Assembly: GCA_027924645.1 (NCBI GenBank)
Contig: BSBN01001484.1
Span: 1,178,001 to 1,242,000 of the forward strand
From: Cunninghamia lanceolata
Taxonomy: Eukaryota > Streptophyta > Pinopsida > Cupressales > Cupressaceae
Direction of reading: 5' to 3'
DNA length: 64,000 nt
This document shows, one piece after another, positions 12,550-25,914 of this stretch (position 1 is the first letter of the stretch; every line of letters begins with the position of its first letter). The notes beneath the pieces are model-generated. The model did no database searches. It saw nothing but the letters and a program-made list of their open reading frames with translations, and was not told the DNA's origin. The translations under genes and the position numbers were made by a program.

Positions 12550-13240
12550 CATACTTAGGATTCTAATAGCTTTGAATATGGAACTAGAAAAAGTCAAAGT
12601 AATTTTTGAGTGGCCTACACTAGAGAATGTTGGAGAAGTAAGAGGTTTTCATGGTTTGACCTATTTGTATAGAAAGTTCATTAGGAATTTTAGTGGTATT
12701 TTTGCACCAATAATTGATAGTATGAGAGATGACAACAAATAATTTAGGTGGACATTAGGAGAAAATAGAATCTTTGATTTTCCAAATAAGAAAGTGATAG
12801 AACAACCATTATTAGCATTGACAGATTTTGATAAGGTATTCCAAGTTGATTGTGATGCAATTGGAAGTGTAATAGGAGAAGAGCTAAGTCTGGAAGGTAA
12901 AATAGTAGCTCATTTTAGTGAGAATTTGAATGATTTAAGGAGAATATACTCAATATAATATTATTATAAATTTTATGCCATAATTTAAGCATTAAAGAAA
13001 TGGAGATATTACCTATTACCAAGGGAATTTGTGTTGTATATAAATCATCAAGCATTGTGGTAGCTGAACAGCCAAGGTAATTTGAATTAGACACATGTAA
13101 GATGGGTGGAATTTATGTAGAGTTATACCTTTGTGTTGCATCATAGCAATGGAAAGTCAAAAAATATTGTAGATGCATTGAGTAGGAGACATAATCTATT
13201 GACAAAAATGAGAGAAGTTCTAAGTGGTAAGATTTTATGA
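12550..13240 (+). pseudogene. pol: Ty3/Gypsy RT tail and RNase H relic
   Basis: The frame resumes with MELEKVKVIFEWPTLENVGE and then RGFHGLTYLYRKFIRNFSGI, the standard Gypsy RT thumb. RNase H follows: FQVDCDAIGSVIGEEL, a HFSENLND segment, ALKKWRYYL, and HHSNGKSKNIVDALSRRHN. Stops are frequent. It belongs to the same element as the fragments at 8938-10428; the intervening part of RT is missing. Confidence 0.7.
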
Positions 13241-13439
13241 GTTGTAGAGATTGTATGGAACCGATCTTGATTTTGTAGGAGCATGGAAAGTATATAAAGA
13301 ACTTGGGCATGTGGATAGAAGTAAGTGGATTGAATATTTCATTAAGAATAATACGTTATTCAAAGGTAGTCAATTATGTGTTCCTAGAAGCTCAATAAAT
13401 GATAATTTGATAAAGAAAAAACATAGTGACATGAATTAG

Positions 13440-14020
13440 CAAGACATTTTGGGATAGATAAGACAATGGAATTAGTAAGTGAAAACCATTTTTGGCCTTA
13501 GATGTATAAAAATGTGAAGAAATACATTCAAGGTTGTAGAATTTTTCAAGTATAGAATTTATAGTCCAAATGTTGGTTGTATAAGCCATTACTAGTCCTA
13601 GAGAAACCTTAGGAAGACATAAGTATGGATTTCTTATTGAGATTTCAAAGAACACTAGACATTATGATTCCATATTTGTGGTAGTTGAAAGATTTTCCAA
13701 AATGGTGTATTTTATATAATATAAGAAGATAAAAGGTGCAATTCATATAGATGGTCCTTCTTTTTGAGAGTTGTGAGATTTCATAGGTTACCAACCTGAG
13801 TGTAGTGTCAAATAGAAACACTAAATTTGTTGGTTAATTTTGGAAGATATTATGGAAGAATATGGAAATAGAGTTAAAATTTAGTTCAACATATCACCCA
13901 TAGATAGACAGAGAAATAAAAGTGGTAAACAAGAGTTTGGGTAATTTTTTGAGATGTTTAGTAGGAGAGAAGAGATTTTGGGATATAAACTTGGTGCAGG
14001 AGTAGTTGATGAAAATATTG
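13440..14020 (+). pseudogene. pol: Ty3/Gypsy integrase relic
   Basis: Readable parts are MYKNVKKYIQGCRIFQ (zinc-binding HHCC region), then YKPLLVLEKP-EDISMDFLL, which leads into the integrase core with its first Asp, and a weak match to the later ISPIDRQ/NISP-type segment near 13890. It is heavily mutated. No 3' LTR or polypurine tract could be recognised downstream. Confidence 0.55.
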
Positions 14021-14559
14021 TGATGAGATCATGATTGTCGCTACAACATAGCTTCACATGGACCCTCAAATATGAGAAATGAGAAAAACTTCTCTCTAAA
14101 CCATAGGTTTTCTTTTGTTGATTTCTTTTAAAATTGCATGTTAAACTTGAAACCATTTGTTGCATTCAATTAGGTTTTAGTTTTTTATCATTTTCATGCT
14201 TTCATTTTTCTATTTTTTGTTTAATTTTTCAATTTTTGGGCTAACTAGGGCTCACTTGGGTGTCACCTAAGGTCACCCCTTTTCCAAGGTAGGTTGCCTA
14301 GGTGAACCTGCTAGCTTATCCTAGGTCACCTGAGAAACCATGAATGTTACTTGAGAGACCCTGTCAAAGCTTCTGGTAGTAGGATTGGAGGCAAAAGTTA
14401 GCATTTTCAACACCTAGGGTTGATTGTTTCTCTATTTTTAACTAAATTCTCACTTATTTCACATTTTTCTAGGACTTAATTATTTTTTAGGATTTTTGAA
14501 AGTTTTATGCTTTTTAGAGCTTTTTTAGTTTTACGAAGGTTTGACCTAGTGTTTCTTTT
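14021..14559. other. Non-coding, nothing recognised
   Basis: A tract of sequence after the integrase relic with no gene or recognisable repeat boundary. Confidence 0.4.
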
Positions 14560-15900
14560 TCACAAGATACCTACATCCATTAAAATGCTACACAAGATTA
14601 GGCCTAGTTTTTAGAGGCTCTAGAGGACATGTCTGACATTGACTTTGCTACTCTTGAGAGAATATGACTTGCTAGGGTTGCATGGACTTTGATTGTTCAT
14701 CCTTCTCCATGTATCTGTTGCAACAATCTCACTTACTAGGATACAAATCAAAATACCTTCTAATTTATGTTGGTCTCAAGATAGTGCATTATCACTCTAT
14801 ATGATTTATACCACATCCTTGGGGTTTGGATCAGAGAGGAACCACGTATGCTACTTGAAAAGGAGTCATAGCAAGAGAGACATGCTTGGGCTATGATGAT
14901 GGAAGTGACCCATCTTGGAGATCATCTTAGAGTACAACTTACCTTTGTTTCTAGACTTGAGATTTTGCCCCTATGGAAGGTATTGATAGGTTTGATTTCT
15001 TCTCATTTGTCAAGAGGAAAGAAGACACCTATGCTTTGGTGGTGTTGAGCATCAATCATATAGCATCTTGAGTGAGGCACAATCTTTGCATGGGGAATTG
15101 ACATATTGGCCTTAGTATTCTAAGATTTGTATTGGACTGCATGATGAGGGACCTTACATTTCAACCACACTTATCATGTCGTGGATATTTGAGCACATCA
15201 TTCCATTTTAGTGTGAGACACCCCTTCAAATCTAGCACTTGTAAGAGCCATGCGATGGGGTAGATTTGATCATTTTAATGTGACTTCACAAGCAATAGCC
15301 ACTTTATCAAATGAATAATTCATTGCAAATCCTTATAGAGAGATGGAGGGATTATGGCCAGGAAACAAAGCTATTCAGACCTACTATCGAGGGTTTATTC
15401 ACTTGATAGATAGGAATGACATGATAGATACACATTTTATAGCACAAGTGCCTCAATAGTTCAATTAAGAGATTCAAGCTAACTTGCTCCTAGTGCCTCT
15501 TGCTACAACTCCATTCAAGAGATAGTTGGTTCATATCATGGGACACTTCAGTGGGTCACACTTACACTAGGGGTTCTAATTATATGACCACTTTACAGAT
15601 AGTGACGGCTGGTCATGGACTTATTGCCAAGGTAGCAGATGAGCCTGAGGATGAGTTTAATGGGGACTACATTCTTGGGAAGGATATGAATGAGTTAGCA
15701 TATGAGAACTTAGATTGCAAGAATGAGGAGACAATGATAGTGGATGCCACTCCTAGACATTGACTTGATTTACTTACAGGGTTGATAGAGGAGGATATGA
15801 GGATAGTTGATCCATCATGGAAGACTAGCAATCCTCATGAGTATTGACTAATCTACTTGTACTACTTTCTTTCACTTTCTCTTTAAAAATGATTTCACTC
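14560..15900 (+). pseudogene. Decayed coding-like tract, unidentified
   Basis: Several plus-strand frames read like decayed protein. Near 15240-15420 there is a run RAMRWGRFDHFNVTSQAIAT followed by GLWPGNKAIQTYYRGFIHLI and DTHFIAQVPQ. Stops are scattered. The base composition is richer in GC than the flanks. The style resembles plant transposon-associated proteins of the plant-mobile-domain kind, but no diagnostic motif is visible and I do not assign a family. Confidence 0.3.
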
Positions 15901-16839
15901 TAACATGGATTGACACTCTCTTTCTCTTTCTTTTCTTTTGCAGGCAATGCTGATGAGTGGAGGGACTTTGTCAAAGATGCTTTGTTGGATGTCCTATTTC
16001 CTACCTTTGAATGTACTAGGGAGGCTATTTTAATTGATGTTAGATAGCCTACCCTCTCAAGTAATCACACTAGCAATCTTTCTTTGACTTATCATGTTGG
16101 ATAGAACTTGGTTACTCAGTAGACTAAGATTGCTACATTGGAAGTTGAGAATGCTTTTCTTTGACAAACGACCAACCTTGGCATCTAGAGACTACTTTAG
16201 CTTCATGAGCTACTATTGCAGGATGATCACACTTGTGGATGCATAGTCATGTTCCTTTGTAAAATCACACTCATAGGACTCTTAGACCTTTGAATGCTAT
16301 AGATAGTAGGATATGTCATCCGAGTAGGAGCCCCAAGGGTTTTGTTAGTTAGAGACATCCTTGAGGGACCTAATTTATTGCATTGCTTTTAGAAAAGTTG
16401 CCCCCTTGCATGGGGAGATTAGCATGCATGTGTGCATAATTGTCATTCTCTTTTTGGGCTCCCTTGATGGAAAAAATTGTACTTAAAATCTCTTTGTACT
16501 TTATGATATCAGACTTGTACTATATTGATTGATATGCTCTCTTAGTAGATCTTCTACTTTTCTTTCCTCTTGGTGCACATGGTTGGATAGGACTTATTAT
16601 TTATGTTAATGTAGATGCTTATGTTTATGCACACCTCTGATGATCACATATGATGATGATATTTTTTTGTTATCTTTTTTGTTTATAATGTATGCAATGT
16701 GTATGGATGCATTTGATTCACATGTATGAAAATGCAATAGTACTATGTTTACTAGATGTTAGATTACATGATGAAATGACATGTTTTATTGCTTTTGTGA
16801 CTAGGTTGTGGACCACCAAAGAAGAATCTAGTCCTAGTA
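15901..16839. other. Decayed sequence, nothing recognised
   Basis: No convincing gene or element boundary. Isolated protein-like fragments may continue the tract at 14560-15900. Confidence 0.35.
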
Positions 16840-17900
16840 TTCCTAAATATTCTCAAGTGAAACAGTTAGCAAACTCAATCAAAAGTTCTTTGTAAATTTA
16901 AATTTCTTCAAAGGTTGGGATACAGCCAAGCTTCATCTTCCTAAGCTTCTCTAGAGTTCTTATGTTTATCTCAATCATGTCCTTTATGAGAGAGGCATTG
17001 CCTTCTTCAAACTATGAGGTAGCTAGGGGTAACTCTAGAATGTCCTAGTTCTAACCTCTAAAACAACTAAATCATCCCCAATAATAATTTAAGGACAAGG
17101 AGTTAAGGATTACCCCCTCTTATAATAGCCTCACAAGAGCTCATCATAGGTATGTAGGTATTCAAGAATGGCCTCATCATTTTTATAAATTCCCTGGTGG
17201 GAGGCTCAAAATTTTCATCAACATAAGGTAAAATTGTTGGGAGGTTAGTATCCCATACTGATGGTTTAGTCCACATCATAATCACAAAATATAAGTCTTA
17301 TATTTATACAAATGAGAGAAAAACATATTAGATGATGTGGCCATAGAATCAACCAAATGGTTCTCTTCCACAAGGATGGATTTAGGAGAAGAGAAATCAA
17401 ACTACTAAACCAAACCTAAGATGGCCTCCTTATAGGGTTGTATATGTTTAGACTTGTTCTAATATTTTTATGAGTGACAACTAGCTATAAATCTCTAAAA
17501 ACCTTGAGATTAGAAATTCTCATGCATCTAGTGATTATGATTCCTAAGGATAGAGCCTTGTACTCAACTATGTTGTTTGTATAGTAGAAATATAAGAAAA
17601 ATGTGAAAGGGAATATCCTTCTCATGGGAGAGATCAACATGATGCATGTCACTACCCTTGAACTAAATTAAAGGCTCCATCAAAATGAAGGATCTAAAGA
17701 TTCTCAAGGAAAGGAAGAGGTGAGGCATCAAAGGAAATGTACTCCTCATGAGGATCATGAATTTTAGAAATACAATGTTCCTAACAATATAATAATTCAA
17801 CCATATAAAGATGCTCCTTCTCCTTTTCATGTTTGGGTTGATCTATAGGAGACTATGGTTCAATGACAATCCCCATTAAAGATCATTACAATGTTCTCAA
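16840..17900 (-). pseudogene. Minus-strand Ty3/Gypsy polyprotein relic (RNase H-like then pre-RT segment)
   Basis: On the minus strand an RNase H-like region comes first (about 17750-17450: HVDLSHEKDIPFHIF in one frame, YTNNIVEYKALSLGIIIT in the next, then ISNLKVF-D). Further 3' there is FEEGNASLIKDMIEINI, then KLRKMKLGCIPTFEEI and YKELLIEFANCF. In plant Gypsy elements with an RNase H-like domain upstream of RT, such a segment leads into reverse transcriptase. Here the relic ends at about 16840 before RT. Multiple stops and shifts. Assignment to the Gypsy superfamily is moderately firm; the lineage is inference. Confidence 0.5.
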
Positions 17901-18342
17901 CAAGGTTCTATTTTCTTATCATAAGAAGGAAGTATATAGTCACTTGTTTGATGAGGCTCATGAAACAAAGATTAGTTCATTATATGCTCATGGGGTTGTT
18001 GTATTTGAATAGATTGTAGCAAGTGGCCCATTCTATTTTTAAAATGTTAGTCCATTGTGAAAGGTGAGCCAAATACTATTCTAGGTCATCCTATTGAAGC
18101 TAAGTTTTGTAATTCATTATTCATTTGTACTTCTCTTCATAGGTAAGGCATTATAATTGAGTTTCAAAAGTAATTTCTTGATAATGGTTGTTTCATTGGA
18201 CATTATGATTGATTTTCAAAAGTTATTTCTTGATAATGGTTGTTTCATTGTTCAAAAGAGGATTGACCCAATGGTATAGGTTAGCTTAAGGAAATGATAA
18301 ATACTCCTTAGTAATGAAAGTTCAGAGAAACGTGTTTCTCGT
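17901..18342. other. Non-coding spacer
   Basis: No gene recognised. A near-exact direct repeat of about 35 bp (ttttcaaaagt-atttcttga/taatggttgtttcattg) sits near 18165-18255. Confidence 0.4.
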
Positions 18343-18347
18343 GAAAG

Positions 18348-21300
18348 TGTAACACCCAGTTCTGATTTTACTCTAAAAACTAAGTTTTTACAAAACATTT
18401 TTTTTTTTAAAATTTTCAAACAAAAAAGTAATTACTAAAAACAAGTAATTCATCCATCGACTTATCAATAAGCATGATTTCATATTCGTAAGGCAAAAGG
18501 AAATGATCAACCAAAACATTTAAATAACATATTATTATAAATTACTTAATGCAAATCCAAATTAGGAACATACCAATGTTATTGCATCTCGATTATCGAC
18601 CATCCAAATCCAAGAATTGGCATTCCTCAAGAATTAAGAAGAGAAAGCATCTTCAAGGAGCTTAACCTCCAACCACAGACCAAAGGTCTCCCACACTCCT
18701 TCCTAACCGGAAGTGGCCCTACCCTACTCAAGAGGATAGACTTAGGATAACCAATGGTGTTTGCCATTTGAGCTCTGGTGTTGTGACCTACATGACTTGT
18801 TATCATGCAATCCCCTACATACCCTCTAGTCATGCATAACCACTCCACAAGTTACTCCATCCAGTCATAGTGAACATTCAATGCATTTGAGGATCATGCA
18901 CTACCTTGGCCAAAGGATTTGAATTTAATTAGCGTTGTATCAATGCATGAATTAAGTTCACCCACCCCACTCGACTCAAATTAATCACAATCCTATAGTT
19001 TCCTATTTATACGTTCTACATAACAACCTCGATGACCTCAAGGTGTTAGAATTTCTTCATGCATTAGCGCATGGCATAAAGGTTTACTCTATCTCTGAAC
19101 TCATGGAAACCTCTTTGTCTATAAGATATATAAACGGTTTCCTTGCATATCAATGTTTCAAATAATGCTATACGTTGTTATAACCATCTCAAAATTTATC
19201 CCATTGTAGATTTCATCCATTCTTGAGTGGGCACTAATCCCAACTTGTTATTCTCGGAAGGGGATTACTAAAAACCAATTTTATAGAACATAAATATAAG
19301 AAGTCCCTGAGTTTAAAATTAAACATTCTAAGGAATCTTCTTCGACTGTCGATTCTTCGACATAGTTTCAACTTACGTTAGGAAGGGTTTCTCTATGAGT
19401 CAAATCAAGAATACAGTGTTCGAAACCCTACGTTGAAACTCACAACGTACTACTACGACGTGTCAAAATCATTGGCGTAGAATATTCTTGTCGAACTATT
19501 CGTTGGACAGCCTTGACATAATGTTTCTTCTAACAAAATAGATTGAATGTTTGTCTATACTTGAGACTTAACAAAACATACATTACTTGTTTGTAAAGAC
19601 TTCTTAATAATAATTGGATTAAGAATAAGGTATCTTCTTGAAATGATAACAAAAGTTAAAATGCTTCAATTGCACATGTATTACTTTCAAAGCATATAAA
19701 CTAAATCTTGTCATTGTTCCTAACTAGTAAATACTTTTACCATGGTCAAACCGATTAATTTTATCTCTGAAATAGAGGAGGATCGTATCAACTTGCATGC
19801 TAAGTCTTTCACAACTCACCAATAACAAACCTTCATCGATGATTGTCAAAACAAGCTTTTCACTTGGTTGTTTACTGACCTTTAGAGTCATGGTTTGCTG
19901 ACTGTCGACAAAGATCTTATTCTCTGTCGACCAGTGTTATGCTATTACAGCTAGTATGGGCTGTGAAATGTTTTTAAATTCCAACTCCTACACAGAGTGC
20001 ACCCTACGTTAACTATAACCTTTGAAAGCAAGCCCATAGGCTTCTCAAACAATCTCGGCCTAAGTCAATAACATATAAAAACTGTGATTTAAACACCTAC
20101 CGTGTGGCGTAGTGTAGGGTGACAGATTTACTCAATGCTTATGTTTTTAATGAAGACATACTTCACACACATTGCAGTTATAAACTAACACTTTACATTT
20201 TCAATAATATACAATGATCCATTGCATGAGCTTGTAAAGATATAACTCAAAACAAGGAAACAAGTCTGTGCAGTGACAGAGAAAGGAACCTGTCGATAGT
20301 TTCTAGTGTTTGCTGACAACTATCCAAACACCAGCAGTTTCCTCAACCGGTTCTCTTCGCAGCTCCTTCCATAGTCACCTTCTTCTTTCTTCTCCACATT
20401 CCCCCTCTAAAACTGACCCCAAACTCCTTACTAAAGCCTACCCATGGCGAAGGAATAATGGCTCACCAAACTGTCGACCATGCCTATCAAGATGGAAATT
20501 TTTACGGCATGCAAAAATGACTCCTAATCTTAAGCGACCACTCTCCAAAATGGAGCTCCACAAGGCGATGTGGCAGTTGGAAAATGTAACAACCCATCCA
20601 CTACACAAAAAAAGCTTCAATACCACATAATTCACAAATACACAAAAAGTGGAGTTCAACTCTTGCGGGTGGCAGACTAAAGTTGAGAAAAATGTTCCTC
20701 CACTCAAAGTCAATCATAAGAAATAACGAATGCCAACATAACTAAAAAAAGTTAGATCAATGACAACTCGAGGTCTAAGCTAGGAGGCAAAAAGACTTAT
20801 TCAAAAATGGAAGACATCATAAAAAGAACTTCAATGTGTCCCTCATCGAGCTTCGACTTGAATACTGACAACAAACAAGAATAAAGGAATACCTCAATGA
20901 CTACTAAAATATAACTTATATAATTTAGCATATTCCTTTGTATTACGACAAAAGTTATAACACACCTAGGTCTCTAATTCGACATCTGTCAAATTTCACA
21001 AAAGGAGTTTACGACATATGCTCGAAGCGTTTACGACAATAACGACGGATTGGGTGTAACGTAGAACAAGACTTGAGATCGATTTACGCACAAATTCAAC
21101 TCCTGCGCCAATCGACAACAAGACGCGACTTACAACTCAGCCATAAGTAAATACATATATTTACATATAATCAGAATATCAATCATTCCCATTAGACGAC
21201 ACATTTTAGACGATTACAACACTAATGTCAATTTCCCATACTCTAAACGATGACTTACGAAAGGAGAAAGACCTACACTTCAGACGTCGATATCTCGACT

Positions 21301-21739
21301 AACATTGGCTTAACCCGTATTCAAGGCTTAATTCAAGGCATCAAGGTTTATCTACCTGATATGCATTTTCAGTGGCAAGCACCCATGGTTAATTCTAGAG
21401 TCTATTCTCTCTTTCTCAAAGATACTTTCTCTTCTTCTTTCTTCCTGGCGAACATAATCCATCTATTCCCACAAATGACAATCTCACAAACAATTTTGTG
21501 GTCAAAGCACCAATATTCTGATCAATGCACAGTATATCAAATCATTTCATTTTCATAACAAAAAGACATTCCAATTCATAACATCATGTCGATCATAATC
21601 AAATAGATTCCATAATTTCATAAAATTAACTTTCTCTATCTACATCATCAATTCCTATGATGTTAATAACATATTCACTTAACTGTACTATTTAGGAAAA
21701 AGTAAATAGTAATATTGAATCCAAAAAGGGGATGTAACA
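18348..21739. mobile_element. 3.4 kb LTR-type unit with perfect TSD (solo LTR or non-autonomous element)
   Basis: The unit begins TGTAACACCC and ends GGGGATGTAACA. The ends are TG...CA and form an imperfect inverted repeat (TGTAACA-CCC against TGTTACATCCC). It is flanked by an identical 5-bp duplication, GAAAG (18343-18347 and 21740-21744). These are the hallmarks of LTR-retrotransposon integration. I see no internal pair of LTRs, primer-binding site or pol, so a very long solo LTR is the simplest reading. Its interior is visibly richer in CG dinucleotides (many cgac/gtcg) than the flanks. Orientation is unresolved. The open frames at 20310-20713 and 21250-21558 carry no recognisable domain. 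Confidence 0.7.
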
Positions 21740-21744
21740 GAAAG

Positions 21745-24700
21745 AAACAAGATTAATGTTCAAGGATTTTGTGAGTATGGCTATCCAGGAGCTCCTCCTA
21801 GGTGCAAAGTGTAAACTTTAAGTTTTGAAGTGACAAATGCAGTCACTTGAATACTATCATATAAGTAGAAGAGAGTGAAAACATGATTGACAAAGGTAAA
21901 CAAAAGCATAACATGTTTCACATTGGGTTCACAAGTTGTAGAAAATCCACAATGAGTAACTTCTTAGGATTAGGTCAAAGCAAGACATAAAGAAATGTGG
22001 GATCCAAAAGAGAAACACAAACCAAGACTATTAGGATCTCAACAAAGAGAGCCCTTGAAGAGACCTCAAATGAGACCATGTATGACCAAAGATTTTTCTT
22101 GGTGATGAATAAGTCAATCTAGCTAGAAGAGGGATTTAGTAGGTGCATTTATATGACAACACCACACCATGCAACTAGGCAAAGAAAGTCATTGAATATT
22201 GACAAAGGAGTTACACACAAAAACTCAACTCAAGAATGTAGAAGGACAACTCAATGTTGTCTTTCATTTAATTTGATCCTTTGAGTGTCCTAGAGAGGTT
22301 TTGGTTGAGTTCATGGCAAGAGTAACTAGTGTGGATATCCTCATGGATGAGTTGGTGGATGGTTGGGGTGATAGGACTGAGAAATAACTCTTCTTATAAC
22401 TCTTGAGTTATCTAGGTAACTATATCCCAAGGCACATGAGGTTGCAAGTGTTGCATGCAAGGTGCAATCCTAAGATAACTAGGTTTTACATCAAAAGGGG
22501 ATCCTATGTTTGATGTTTTTGAGATGATTTGATGTTTTGGAGGTTTTTGAGACTGTTTTTATGCAAAAAAGTATGGTAGTGGTTGTAGAAATAAAATACA
22601 ATCCAAGAAAGTAAAGTGTGTAAAGAAATACAATGTTTTCTATTTTTAGCATAATAGATGAATACAACTAGAATGGATGCAATATCTAATGCAATAGTTT
22701 CCTATATAACTATTACCTAAATGGATTTTCATTAGTGCAAGATAAATAATTTTCACACTTATGATAAGACAAGAAAATTAGTTCGAGCACACAAGAAGGT
22801 GAAAAGATGGTTTGTAAGCAAAAATGTAAGGTTGTAAGCTTACAATTGGCCTAGTATGCAAGATTTGCATTTCATAATAAATAGTGTAGGTTGATGCAAA
22901 CAATGAAACACAATGTATATAATATGTCCTTATATTGATGTAGATTCATTCTCAATTAAAGTTTTAGTGTGAATTTAAATCGTTAGGGTGCAATAAAATT
23001 CTAACAAAAATAATAAGTTGGTCTAAAAGTCAAGAACATGAAAAACTAGAACAATAGAAAGCAAAGAACGATGTGATACAAAAGTGATTTTCTACGAGTG
23101 CTCACTAAATAATATCTATCTTATTGTGTTTTGAAATGATAATACATAGGTTTAAAGCTAGGACAAGTAGTAGAATAATCTAGGAGGATTTTGCGAAGGT
23201 TGTCATAGTGCAAAAAATGTGAAATTGGAATTTGCAATCAATCCACTAATACAATCAATGCTCTAAACAAGATAGATATAGTTGAAAGAAGATATTTCTA
23301 GATTAGTGTTTGAAGCACGTAGTGGGAAGAAGATGAGACAACATGTAGATTTCCAAAATGATCAACAATAAGGTAGCTTAAATTGTTGTTACAAAACAAG
23401 ACACTGAGAAGAAAATGTTTGTAAGACCTTATAAGGTTTAAGTCCATAAAAAATGGGCCTAAAACTAGAGGCCATTAATGGTGTAGGTTTTTTAAGTAAG
23501 CAAAAAGGTTATTTGGTTGTCTAAAGGGATTCACGAGATGTGACTAAGTTCCATGTAGCTAAACCTATGCAAACAACTTGTTGATGACAATCTTAAGAGG
23601 GTTGGAAATGGACAATTACAAGCCCAAAAGAGGATGTTGTAGGGTCCTCTATGTAAGGTGGACCAAGAGTTGAGAGGTCTAAGGCAAAAGATGGGATCTA
23701 ATACAACAAAACACTTGTAGACAAACACACAAAGCAAATAAAGATGAAACAAAGAAAGGGACACAAATGATCAAATTCAAACAAAATTCTACTCTAACAC
23801 AAGGAAATCAATAAGAATCTAGTATTAAAACACACTAACAATGTTACAAAATAAGATAGATAGCTATTAAGCATACCAATCTATGAGCAAATACACAAGA
23901 ATAAGAAAATAGAACCTAGATTGCAAGGTTACAAAGTTTGAGCAAGATTGATGAAGATAAGATAATTGTTGTCCTTGGTAGAACCATCAATTTTTAAAGT
24001 TTCCCATCTAGAAAGGATATCCATATCACTTCTAAGTTTGAGTAGGGGTAGCAAATAGACATAAAGAGGCTGAGTAGAGGTTTGTATGGGGTTGCAGAGG
24101 GCAAGAGATAATAACGGGTACTTACAAATCTATAAAAAAGAACTTTGACTATGGAAATGAACTTGTGACATGTGGACCTTCTATATTTGCAAACAAAGAT
24201 TCGTCTTGATATTTCCAACCTACAAGAAAGTGTCAATGTTGACAAACACCTTTGGGAGCTTGTGAAGCAAGAATCTTCTCCTTATAACAAACCTTTAGAT
24301 CTGATTTGATGGTTTCTAATAAAGTTGGAAAAAAGTACATCGTGAATGCAAAAAAGATGTAATGACAAAGATAACTTGGAACTTGGAACTTGAAACAAAA
24401 TGTAATAGAGTGATGCAATGACCTAGTATAGAACTGGGGCTTTAGAAACTTGTTGACAAAGAGGTGATGTAATTAGAATATGTTGATGTAGGATGATGCT
24501 ATGATAGTGCCAAGAGTGATTATGAGAGGCAAATACTAGAAGTTGTTGATTTTGGAGGATATGGTGATTTTGAGTGATGCTAGATGATTTCTCCTTAGAT
24601 GATTCAAATGACCTACGATTGATGTCCTTTAATACACAACCAAGGAAAATAATTTGAAAGTTTTGGACAAGAGTCAACATGTAACAACTAGTTAAAATTG

Positions 24701-25500
24701 AGTTAACTTGTACTTGAAGTAAAATTGAAATTTTGAAACAAAGGGGTTTAATCTGAATTGCAAAATTGACTTAGTGAAAAATTTGTGAAACAAAATTGAG
24801 GGAGGTAATTCTTACTCACAAATTCAACCTACTAATAATAATAGATAGTATATATATTTTATTTTGAAATGTCAAACAATAAATAGTCGATTAAAATCAT
24901 GTGTTAGAATTGTATACTCAAAACACCCATACAATGAGAAGTACAAGTACAAGGTATAATCTTTTCACCCTTAAAACATTGTTACATTCTATTATAGGTA
25001 AAGACAAAAGCAATGATGTCTCTAAGCAAGTAGAGGGAAAGATATCCTAAGGAGAAAGGCAAGATGTCAATATCAACGAGAGGAAGGCACATCTGTAAGC
25101 TATGGCAGGCTGTAAAGTAGGCTCTCATGTCTTGATCATCCCCTTTATCCACTCTGAACTTTGGTGATTAGTCGATCATCCCTACTATTTAGCTGGGTAG
25201 CTATCCCATCAAGCCTACATTCCTTTCCCTAATAACAGCCAAGATCTAACTAGAGAACAACTCCATCTTTTAAGCCTTACCTATATTTCCAAGTGGGCTC
25301 CGGCATAATGCTATCACCTTTTCCGCCATAATAACGGAATTGTCACACGTTTTAACTTTGAAACATTTGGACACAGCTAATCTGCCAGCCATACCCAATA
25401 TACAATCATTGCACGTATTGATTGAGAATGGGAATATAATGGGACCCACATCAAGTCCCCACACTTCCCAAAACCATCTGTATGTTTCTGCAGAAAGGCT
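21745..25500. other. Intergenic DNA upstream of the PADRE gene
   Basis: About 3.7 kb in which I recognise no gene, RNA or bounded element. Short minus-strand open frames (23531-24680) lack conserved motifs and are regarded as chance. Confidence 0.5.
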
Positions 25501-25548
25501 GCACAGTTCTCTCTATTCAAAGAATCTACGGACAAAATTTTACCTTGC

Positions 25549-25556
25549 TGACGTCA
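25549..25556. promoter_or_regulatory. TGACGTCA (TGA/bZIP-type) palindrome
   Basis: A perfect 8-bp TGACGTCA lies 359 bp upstream of the PADRE start codon. TGA-class bZIP factors bind this core in plants. That it is used here is inference from position and gene family. Confidence 0.45.
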
Positions 25557-25614
25557 AGAAAGCTGGAGAGCAACATAATTTTAATTGTTTAGTACAGAAA
25601 TCACCAAACCTAGT

Positions 25615-25620
25615 TTGACC
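25615..25620 (+). promoter_or_regulatory. W-box core TTGACC
   Basis: TTGACC, the WRKY-factor core, lies 295 bp upstream of the PADRE start codon and 59 bp downstream of the TGACGTCA site. The pair would suit a stress- or pathogen-responsive promoter, but a six-base motif alone is weak evidence. Confidence 0.35.
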
Positions 25621-25914
25621 CCTATTGAGTACCCTATTTGGGTGGGTGGAGGCAATGCCAGGTGGATGGCACTCATCCAGCTTTCATGGAAAACTGCCAT
25701 TGGTTTTTGCTCTAGTGTCAATTACCTGGCTGCTGGTTTCTCTTACCCAGTTTCATGTTTCATCATTTTCCCATTTACCCACTACCTACATATACCCTTT
25801 CACAAGCCAAGCCTCTCCTCACACTGATATCTCATCAAGAAGTAGTGAGGTGTAAGGCAAATTCTTTGAGGTTTTCTTGAATCTTGATCTTATTGTAATA
25901 GAAGTCATTTGCAG

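Noticed and set aside
8938..14020. Endogenous pararetrovirus (caulimovirid)
   Set aside because: Integrase-like sequence follows RNase H, an LTR is likely, and no movement-protein motif is visible; Ty3/Gypsy fits better.
20310..21558. Open frames inside the 3.4 kb LTR-like unit
   Set aside because: No retrotransposon or host domain; overlapping frames on both strands suggest chance.
25340..25855. Plus-strand open frames upstream of the PADRE gene
   Set aside because: They overlap each other in different frames in the promoter/5'-UTR region and carry no domain.
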